Positions 56,632 to 64,000 of a stretch of DNA of 64,000 nucleotides are shown here, piece by piece. The position numbers and the translations under genes are program-made. The notes below the pieces were generated by a model. It was not told where the DNA came from, ran no database searches, and saw only the letters and a list, made by a program, of their open reading frames with translations. The stretch's first letter is position 1, and each line of letters starts with the position of its first letter. Source of the DNA: Corbicula japonica (taxonomy: Eukaryota > Mollusca > Bivalvia > Venerida > Cyrenidae); contig JAZAYU010000174.1 of the NCBI GenBank assembly GCA_038501625.1, forward strand, positions 434,001 through 498,000. Direction: 5' to 3'.

Positions 56632-59600
56632 CATTATACATCTGATAGTATATTAATATGTTCTTACAATGTTCGAGGTCTAAGTGAATCTAAGAAACGC
56701 AAACAAATATTTCAATGGCTTAAAGATAAAAACTACTCAATTTGTCTACTACAGGAAACTCACTCTATTGAAAGTCATCAACAAAAGTGGCAAGATGAGT
56801 GGCAAAAAGAAACCTTTTTCAGTGGTGTTAATTCAAATAAAGAAGGTGTAGGCATCCTACTTAATATACAGGGAAATTATTCTATAAATAACTATACTGA
56901 GATTGTTATTGGTAGATTAATCTCACTCGAACTAACAATAAATGAAAATGAATTCCTACTCATAAATATATATGGTCCAAATAATGATAATACTAATATA
57001 TTTGAAAAACTTGAACAGTATATATTAAAACATAATGATAAAAATATTATTATAGGAGGAGATTTTAATACAGTTATTAACCCAGAAAAAGATAAACAAA
57101 ATGGTAGAAAAGATACAAATTTAAAATGCAGAACAAAAGTAAACGAAATAATACAATTTAATAATTTAACCGACATTTGGAGAGAACAAAATATACATAA
57201 AAAAGAATTCACGTGGCACTCAAATACTACTCCAAAGATATATAGTAGATTAGACTATTTTCTGGTTTCAGAATATTTTGCAAAAAAGGTCATCAGCAGT
57301 CAAATAAAACCAAGTTTTAAATCAGATCATTCCATTGTTATCATTAAAATAGATTTGACATTAATAAAAAAAGGGCCAGGTTATTTCAAATTAAACAACA
57401 GTCTATTACTTAATATAGAATATCAAAATATAATTAAAGCAAGTATAGAAAATACTGTAAAGGAAAATAAGGAAGCTAATCCAAATACACTTTGGGAATT
57501 AATTAAAGGATCAATAAGAAATGAGACTATAAAATATTCTACATTTAAAAAGAAAAAAGATGAACAAGAAGAAAAAACAATTATAAAAGAGATTAGTGAT
57601 ATTGAAAGCAACATCAACAATAACATTAATTCAGATGCTAACAAAATAAATCTTATTAAAAAACAAGAAGAATTAGAAAAATTTTACGAGAAAAAGGTAA
57701 ATGGTCTTATAATTCGTTCAAAAGCTATAAATATTGAATCAAATGAGAAAAATACAAAATATTTTGCAAATTTAGAAAAAAGACATGCAGAGAAAAAAAT
57801 AATTAATAAATTAATAATTAATGATAAAGAAATAACAGACATTGATATAATACTAAAAGAACAAGAAAATTTCTATAAAAGCATTTACAGTTCTAAAGGC
57901 GTTAAAACACCACAATATGACTATTTTAAAAATTCAATGAACGTATTAAGTGAAAATATGTCTAAAGAATGCGATGGAAGTCTTACGGAATACGAATGTC
58001 GTTTAGCACTCTTCGACATGAAATATAATAAAAGTCCTGGTTCCGATGGTATTACTGTAGAATGTTATAAAACGTTTTGGCTAGAATTAAAAGAATATTA
58101 TGTAAACTCAATAAACTACTCATTTGTAAATGGAAAATTATCGAATCTTCAGAATCAAGGTTTAATCACACTTTTACCAAAACCTGGAAAAGATTTAAAT
58201 AATTTAGCCAACTGGAGGCCAATTAGCTTATTAAATGTCGATTATAAAATAGCAACAAAAGCAATCGCAAATAGAATTAAAAAAGTATTACCATATCTCA
58301 TTAGACCAGAACAAACAGGATTTATTAAAGGAAGATACATTGGTGAAAATGTAAGATTAATATTTGAAATCATTGATTATGTCGAAAAAAATAATTTACC
58401 ATGTTTACTCTTTTTCTCGGACTTTGAACGAGCCTTTGATAGCCTTGAACATAACTTTATTTATAAATGTTTAAAACACCTTAAATTTGGGGAATCTTTT
58501 ATACAATGGATTAAGTTGTTTTATAAAAATGCTAAAAGTGCAGTAATCAACAACGGTTTTATATCAGACTTTTTTTCAATAGAGAGAGGAGTTCGACAAG
58601 GTTGTCCTTTATCATCCGCGCTATTTATAATATGTATCGAATTTTTGTCACATACAATACATGAAGATAAAATAATTAAAGGTATAAAAATAAATAATAA
58701 CGAAATAAAACAGACTTTATTTGCTGACGACGCGACTTTTGTTAACGATGGGGGAAAACTATCCTTTGAAAGATTAATTAATGTAATATCAGATTTTGAA
58801 AACATCTCGGGTTTGAAACTTAACACATCTAAATCAACAATATTAAGAGTAGGCACATTAAATAAATCAAATATAAAACTTGCAGCAGACAAAAATTTCA
58901 TATGGACCTCGAGTCATGCAAGGACCTTAGGAATTACGTTTTATAATAACAGAGAGCAAAATTTAATTAATAATTTAGAACCTAAAATTCTAGAATTCAA
59001 AAACTGTCTTAAACAATGGCAACATAGAAAACTAACACTTCTTGGTAAAGTGACCGTAATTAAAACATTCGCATTACCAAAACTCATATATCCCTTTACG
59101 GTGCTAGACAATCCGACAGAAAAGATTATTTCAGAGATAAATCAAGCATTATTTACATTCTTGTGGGATGGAAAACCAGATAAAATTAAACGAAAAGAAA
59201 TTGTAAAAAAATATGAAAATGGTGGTTTAAAAGTTACAGATATAAAATGTTTCTTAACTTCAATAAAGGCATGCTGGGTAAAACGATTATTAAATGAAGA
59301 AAACAAAGGGCAGTGGAAAAATTTCTACTCAAATGTTCTAAATAAATATGGAGGAAATCTTATTTTTGAATGTAATTTGAATGCAAAAGACATAAAACTA
59401 ATGTTCAAAAAACATATATTTCTGGCTAACATTATAACAGCATGGCGCGAAATTTCGGTCAGCTGTAATAAAACTAATAAGAATATAGAAAAACATATAT
59501 TGTGGAATAATTCAGAAATAAAAAATGATTTTGGTATAATTTTCAACAAAAACATGTATAATAAGGGTATAAAATTTATAGAACACTTTTATGATTTTCG

Positions 59601-60378
59601 TAAAAAGCAGTTTTATACATTTAATGAAGCCAAGTTTTTGTTCAATTTAGAAAACAAAGAATTTCTAGAATACCACAAGATAATAAAAAGTATTCCACTT
59701 TGTTATGTTAAAACGTTAGACCAGACCACTTTAACGAGCTTGAGAAAAAATTACCTACTCGAAAAACTAAATACATCTAAAACTCCAAATAAACTGTTTT
59801 ATGATATTCTACTCAAAAATAAACAAATTGAACCAGTGAAATCTGAAAATAAATGGGAAACCATTTTACAAAATAAAAATATTAATTGGGAAAAAGTTTA
59901 CTCCAACATATTTATATCAAGTATTGATACGGTATTCAGAAATTTTCAGTACAAATATTTACGTAGAATAATACCCACAAATAAGTACCTTTATAAATGT
60001 AATCTTACTATGTCGCAATCATGTGATTTTTGTAACACTCATATTGAAACAAATGAGCACCTGTTTTGGAACTGTCCCTATAGTCAACATTTATGGTCAC
60101 AATTACAGTCTCTATTAAATACAAAAGGAACACCAGTATCTTTTAATCTGGAAAATATTAGTTTAGGTATTATGAACCAAACAATAAAAGACAACAGCAT
60201 AAACTATATTATAATTGCATGCAAGTATTATATTTTTAAAATGAAAATTAAGAAAAGTGTTCCAAATTTCGAACATTTTATTTCATTTTTGAACTATAGA
60301 ATAGAATTAGAAAAAGAAGTAGCTTTCTTGAAAAACAAACTTGAAAAGCACCAAATGAAATGGTCCTTCTACATCTAA
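56632..60378 (+). CDS. LINE ORF2: APE endonuclease and reverse transcriptase
   Basis: An open frame of 1,248 codons from just after a stop at 56629-56631. Endonuclease motifs: SYNVRGL, QETH (residue ~41), GGDFN (~142), LDYFLVS (~207) and SDHS (~231). RT motifs: SPGSDG (~468), LLNVDYKIATKAIANRI, QTGFIKGRYI, FSDFERAFDS, RGVRQGCPLSSALF, and catalytic FADD (~697). C-terminal zinc knuckle-like CDFCNTHIETNEHLFWNC near residue 1131. All catalytic residues are present. There is no in-frame ATG until after the endonuclease (first at residue ~430), so translation must start at a non-AUG codon (ATA at 56650 or 56656 are candidates), by reinitiation, or the original ATG has been lost. Confidence 0.9.
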   Translation, partial: HYTSDSILICSYNVRGLSESKKRKQIFQWLKDKNYSICLLQETHSIESHQQKWQDEWQKETFFSGVNSNKEGVGILLNIQGNYSINNYTEIVIGRLISLELTINENEFLLINIYGPNNDNTNIFEKLEQYILKHNDKNIIIGGDFNTVINPEKDKQNGRKDTNLKCRTKVNEIIQFNNLTDIWREQNIHKKEFTWHSNTTPKIYSRLDYFLVSEYFAKKVISSQIKPSFKSDHSIVIIKIDLTLIKKGPGYFKLNNSLLLNIEYQNIIKASIENTVKENKEANPNTLWELIKGSIRNETIKYSTFKKKKDEQEEKTIIKEISDIESNINNNINSDANKINLIKKQEELEKFYEKKVNGLIIRSKAINIESNEKNTKYFANLEKRHAEKKIINKLIINDKEITDIDIILKEQENFYKSIYSSKGVKTPQYDYFKNSMNVLSENMSKECDGSLTEYECRLALFDMKYNKSPGSDGITVECYKTFWLELKEYYVNSINYSFVNGKLSNLQNQGLITLLPKPGKDLNNLANWRPISLLNVDYKIATKAIANRIKKVLPYLIRPEQTGFIKGRYIGENVRLIFEIIDYVEKNNLPCLLFFSDFERAFDSLEHNFIYKCLKHLKFGESFIQWIKLFYKNAKSAVINNGFISDFFSIERGVRQGCPLSSALFIICIEFLSHTIHEDKIIKGIKINNNEIKQTLFADDATFVNDGGKLSFERLINVISDFENISGLKLNTSKSTILRVGTLNKSNIKLAADKNFIWTSSHARTLGITFYNNREQNLINNLEPKILEFKNCLKQWQHRKLTLLGKVTVIKTFALPKLIYPFTVLDNPTEKIISEINQALFTFLWDGKPDKIKRKEIVKKYENGGLKVTDIKCFLTSIKACWVKRLLNEENKGQWKNFYSNVLNKYGGNLIFECNLNAKDIKLMFKKHIFLANIITAWREISVSCNKTNKNIEKHILWNNSEIKNDFGIIFNKNMYNKGIKFIEHFYDFRKKQFYTFNEAKFLFNLENKEFLEYHKIIKSIPLCYVKTLDQTTLTSLRKNYLLEKLNTSKTPNKLFYDILLKNKQIEPVKSENKWETILQNKNINWEKVYSNIFISSIDTVFRNFQYKYLRRIIPTNKYLYKCNLTMSQSCDFCNTHIETNEHLFWNCPYSQHLWSQLQSLLNTKGTPVSFNLENISLGIMNQTIKDNSINYIIIACKYYIFKMKIKKSVPNFEHFISFLNYRIELEKEVAFLKNKLEKHQMKWSFYI

Positions 60379-60692
60379 TCTTTTTTTCCTCGTACACTGG
60401 AAATGACCAAACTATTCCCTTTTTCTTCATTTTTTTATTTCCTTTTGTAATCACGTGTAATTATCTAAACATATATTTTTACAAGACTTTACCTAATAGG
60501 GAGACTCCACAACAAAATCGCTTAGCTTGCAATATTAACATTTTGTATATGCTATTAACACAGTTAAATCAAAAAAACAAATTATATATTATTTGAATGT
60601 TAATTAGTATTGGAAATTATGAAAATATGTATTGATGTAATATTGTATATGCAAGTGAAAGTGAATAAACGGGGTTACCCGTAAGGGGCCTC

Positions 60693-60721
<29 letters not shown>

Positions 60722-60724
<3 letters not shown>

Positions 60725-61370
60725 TCCGAAAATACCCTCTGTGATACAAAAATATTCGGGTTATTCCGGACACACGACTAAATTCGAATCAAGCGTGCCA
60801 AGCAGATTTGACCTTCAATAACAGTGAGAGCCTTTACATATCAATGTAAAAACTCGGTAATAAATGTCAGAACACAGAAAAAAAATATGCCATACCATTA
60901 CGAATTATTTTGTCTAAATCTTTTCAGTTCATAAGAATGAAATATTTATCAGTTTGAAGATGTAAAGTGCAAAAAATTTCAACTTACTTTCAAAACACGC
61001 TGTACAGCAGACGCTCACAAGGTAGGCTGCACTCGATTAATAATTTTTCGTAATAAGTTTAATCGATTAGTGCATTTTAACCGAGTTATTGGAGGTGTCC
61101 GAAAATTGCAGACATTCCGAAAATACCCTACATCGCTCTAATTGTATAATGTTTCCATGCTTAATTTCCAAATAAAATAGTAATTGTCTCCGTTTCCAAA
61201 CTACAGTCGTATAAAAATTTGTTTTCTGATCACTGGTGTGAATTCATTTAAAATGTATTGACCGGTTCTTAGAAAGACTGTAGGGTTTTTTTTTGGCAAA
61301 AACTAATTAAGTCAGAGGGCCAATATCTGAAGGAGAATGCACGTAGAAGGGGAACACATACATCATAATC
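60722..61370. other. Flank between two LINEs
   Basis: CCGAAAATACCCT occurs at about 60726 and again near 61118, so the LINE may sit within or beside an older repeat. No gene is seen. Confidence 0.5.
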
Positions 61371-61795
61371 GTCAAAGTCAAAATCAAAGTCAAATTCCTT
61401 TTATTCACTCATGTCAAAAGACAAAATGAGGATAACACAATATAACAAAAGAGGCTCACAAATATAATAAATAACTATTATGTTTTGCATAACCACATAC
61501 TTGTTTGTTTTGAATAGCATAACTATACATATATCTAATATACATATAAGAAAAAGTAATTAGCGGTAACAAATATGATTTAATGCAATGTTACTGTTAA
61601 CAGGTATGCTCACTGGGATTAAGCCCGATTACGGAGAGTCAATTTAAAACCACATACTTTCATTTCTGTTTTCAGTTTCTTAACAATTTTCGGAAATCAA
61701 GATTGTACATAATCCACATACATCTAAAGAAACAGGATTGAGGACTTGTAACAGTAATAATGCACCAAGAATTCATCAAATTAACAAAATGCTGA

Positions 61796-62818
61796 CTAAT
61801 AATCAAACCTGCTTGTAAGGATAATTCTAACAAATTTACATAATTTCAAAAAATCAGATTTACTGGTAGTATTAAATAATTGATCCATTTTAAATGTACT
61901 AGGTCTTCTATAAAAATATGATTTGAGATATAATTTTCGTTCGATTTCAAAATTTGGACATTGCTTAAATAGCTTTCCATTCCGAAATAAGAAGTGAAAT
62001 TCATCACCTAATTGATTTTGGCATCGGTTACAGACTCGCAAATGTATAGGTATTTTTGACCAGCCACCGGTCTCCACCGGCAGCCGATGATTACGGGTTC
62101 GGAACTTTATCATGTAAAATAAGTATAATTTTGGAGTATTGCTTAAATAGCTTTCCATTCCGAAACTGTGTTTAAATATTCTATATGTGATACTTTTTTT
62201 AGAGTTTTCTACACAAGCAAACCATTCATTAATGAATAAGTCTTTGAGCTTTTGTCGCACTGATAGTTTTAGCCATTTAATATTTAGGCAATTTTGTGAA
62301 TCCCAAATATTGGATAAACCTGTTTTTAATAGAATTGTTTTAACAGCATGTATCCAAGGAAAACGGCGTTTTAGAATATTAGCGTTTAAGTGAAATGATA
62401 ATTTATACATATATTGGTACATTATTACCGAGAGTTTACTTGTTCGGGCGTTTTCAAATGTATAAATGCGAGACCAAAAAGATATTATTCGTTCCTCAAT
62501 GTCAATTTGTAAAGGGTAACAACCGGTTTCGCCGTATACCATATTATTAGGTGTCGAGTTTTTCATTTTTAATATGTGTTTAAGAAAACGAAGTTGTATT
62601 CTCTCTAAAATATCTAAATTACCATACCCCCATATTTCTGCGCCAAAAAGAAGAATGGGTTTTACAGTTTTATTAAATAAGTCAATTTGCATGTCTATTG
62701 GAAGATCGAGTCTATTCACGTTTCTAATTAGACTGTACATTGCCCTGGTTGCTTGAGATGCAATATGTTTTTTTGCATTAAGGAATGAACCACTTCTAAA
62801 GATATTTAAATTCATCGA
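61796..62818 (-). pseudogene. LINE-2 C-terminal region
   Basis: Open for 339 codons after a shift near DEFKYL. Contains KHIASQATRAMYSLIRN, LLFGAEIWGY and a cysteine motif CNRCQNQLGDEFHFLF, typical of the C-terminal zinc region of jockey/CR1-like elements. Confidence 0.75.
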
Positions 62819-62873
62819 CTATTTCAATCATTTCATTTTTCATAGTGAATGTGTAACCATAACGCAAAACTCC

Positions 62874-63308
62874 TTAAGAAAAAATAACTATTTTAGTTTT
62901 GGAAAAATTAATAGTAAGTTTCCACTGTTCACAATAGTTTACGTACATGTTAAGTGCAATTTGGAAATCGTGTTCATTTTCTGACAAAATAACCGTGTTA
63001 TCAGCATATAAAAGAATATAGATTTTTAAAAAATTGTATAGTTCATTTAGATTTTGATCATTTGCTATAGTGACACCTTGTAAGTTTACATCTTCTGCAA
63101 AGTAATTATGTAAGTTGTTCAAAAATATGGAAAATAATAGAGGAGATAAATTTTCTCCCTGTCGAACGCCAATATTGCTAGTAAAAAAATTTGAGCATGT
63201 TGAGTTTATCCGAACACATGACTTTATGTTTTTATACATGTTTTTAATTATATTAAGACATTTTCCATTGATATTTGTTTGTAAAAGCTTGTCTCCAGAC
63301 CGTGTCAA
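62874..63308 (-). pseudogene. LINE-2 RT fragment, palm region
   Basis: Picks up at DKLLQTNINGKCLNIIKNMY, contains GVRQGENLSPLLFSIFLNNL and YADN, and ends with KTKIVIFS at a TAA; the next residues in frame (GVLRYGYTF) continue the same protein, so the stop is a mutation. Confidence 0.75.
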
Positions 63309-63665
63309 ATGCTTGTTTAAAATCTACAAATGCACAAAACAGTTTCTTTTTCGAATTATTTAAAATATTTATTAAACTATTAAGTACAAAAATGTGGTCA
63401 TTTGTCGACTGCCCCTTTCGAAAACCCGCTTGACTATTATGTAGAATGTTATTGGTTTCTATAAACTTAGTGATTCGGTTGTTAATAACTGTCGTAAACA
63501 ATTTTCCTAAGCAACTTAATAAAGTAATTGGACGGTAATTTTCAGGCTTAGACATGTCACCTTTTTTCTTGTATATTGGACTTATAATACCTATAGTCCA
63601 TGATTCAGGTACAATACCTTTATCAAAAACAATATTAAATAATTTTACATATACATTTTTTCATG
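63253..63665 (-). pseudogene. LINE-2 RT fragment, N-terminal
   Basis: Reads from GIVPESWTIGIISPIYKKKG through MSKPENYRPITLLSCLGKLF to FCAFVDFKQAFDTVWR before losing frame near 63275. Further upstream, AVKHLKNNKAGGYDKIINEH at about 63690-63750 is in another frame. Confidence 0.75.
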
Positions 63666-63754
63666 GTTTGTAAAGTTGTCTTTATATGCTCATTAATAAT
63701 CTTATCGTAACCGCCAGCTTTATTATTTTTTAAATGTTTAACGGCAAATTCGAT

Positions 63755-64000
63755 TTCGTCTTCTGTAATAGAGTTATTCAGTTAGTTGTTTTCTACATTA
63801 TTAAAAGGTATTTCTAAATCATCATAGTCATTAATTTCGTCGCTATAATTTACATCTCTGAAATATTGATATAATGTGTTAAGAGTTGCCATGCAATCAT
63901 TCTGTTTTTTACCATTTAATATTTTCCAGTATATTTTAGGGTCATTTTTTCTTAGTTTACGCAATTTTTTAATACTCTTATCTCTTGATTCATTTTGGTA
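63755..64000 (-). pseudogene. LINE-2 upstream linker fragment
   Basis: Encodes KNDPKIYWKILNGKKQ and downstream acidic residues, the linker between endonuclease and RT in this type of element; it runs off the window edge. A stop lies near 63784. Confidence 0.6.

Larger units (their letters stand above)
52960..60721 (+). mobile_element. Non-LTR retrotransposon (L1/Tx1-like), near-intact, two ORFs
   Basis: Structure: short 5' region, ORF1 (53109-54287), 2.3-kb AT-rich spacer, ORF2 (56632-60378), about 310-bp 3' UTR with a hairpin-prone GGGGTTACCCGTAAGGGGCC, and a 29-nt poly(A) tail ending at 60721. LINEs copy by target-primed reverse transcription. CCATCTT near 53012 resembles a YY1 site, as used by human L1 promoters, but this is only suggestive. 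A flanking target duplication was searched for and not found, so the 5' end may be inexact. Uninterrupted ORFs and a clean tail imply recent insertion. Confidence 0.85.
61371..64000 (-). mobile_element. Second, decayed non-LTR retrotransposon (jockey/CR1/L2 group), 5' end outside window
   Basis: Minus-strand element whose 3' tail is a short microsatellite (GACTTTGA-like, 61371-61396) instead of poly(A), as in CR1/L2-type elements. It preserves RT motifs NYRPITLLS, FVDFKQAFDTV and GVRQGENLSPLLFS, but the catalytic motif reads YADN (62997-63008) rather than YADD. The frame is broken at about 63667 and 63275, and a stop lies near 62874; another shift near 62820. It is inactive. Confidence 0.8.

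Noticed and set aside
52960..60760. Target-site duplication of the intact LINE
   Set aside because: I searched upstream of ORF1 for the bases that follow the poly(A) tail and found no convincing match, so the 5' end is left approximate.

Overview
This window is eukaryotic nuclear DNA, very probably from a marine bivalve mollusc. It is AT-rich and intron-rich, packed with tandem repeats, short inverted-repeat elements, a tRNA-derived SINE and two non-LTR retrotransposons. Several repeat families (a 175-bp tandem unit inside a GCTCGACTATTCGAA-ended element, a repeat opening CCCCCGCTTCGAAGAAGAG, a SINE with an AAAC tail) look like ones I remember from clam genomes. Species-level placement is an inference.

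Layout. 1-9.9 kb: non-coding, with dispersed repeats, duplicated blocks and a MITE. 10.0-13.1 kb (+): a three-exon gene for a secreted cyclase-family (isatin hydrolase / kynurenine formamidase-like) metal hydrolase. It has a signal peptide, an intact metal motif and a hydrophobic C-terminal tail, but one reading-frame break in an A-rich run. 13.1-22.6 kb: non-coding, with tandem and tRNA-like duplications and MITEs. 22.6-48.1 kb (+): a split, decayed NLR-like gene. Exons 1-2 encode a CXorf38/DUF4559-like domain carrying a HEPN-type R-x4-H motif. Exons 3-4 encode a coiled coil. Exon 5 encodes NACHT, helical and LRR-like regions. Exon 5 is broken by a frameshift before the P-loop and by a stop codon inside Walker B, with more breaks downstream.

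The 18-kb intron 1 of that gene holds most of the unusual structure. It contains a 3.1-kb terminal-inverted-repeat element filled with 175-bp tandem units and about 870 bp of ACTAT pentanucleotides, and a 926-bp TIR element with a TA target duplication. It also contains a 35-bp minisatellite whose inverted partner lies 10 kb away, and a 7.6-kb array of about 383-bp units that flips orientation at 38.23 kb. Most direct units carry an exon-like ORF of about 79 codons behind a good branch point and acceptor, and at least six copies are open.

48.1-53.0 kb is non-coding and repeat-bearing. 53.0-60.7 kb (+) is a nearly intact two-ORF LINE (ORF1 RNA-binding-like; ORF2 endonuclease, reverse transcriptase and zinc knuckle) with a 29-nt poly(A) tail. 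Its ORF2 has no AUG before the RT domain. 61.37-64.0 kb (-) is the 3' part of a second, decayed LINE of a different clade that runs off the window.

No annotation or expression data were available. Exon boundaries come from splice consensus, phase agreement and remembered protein families.
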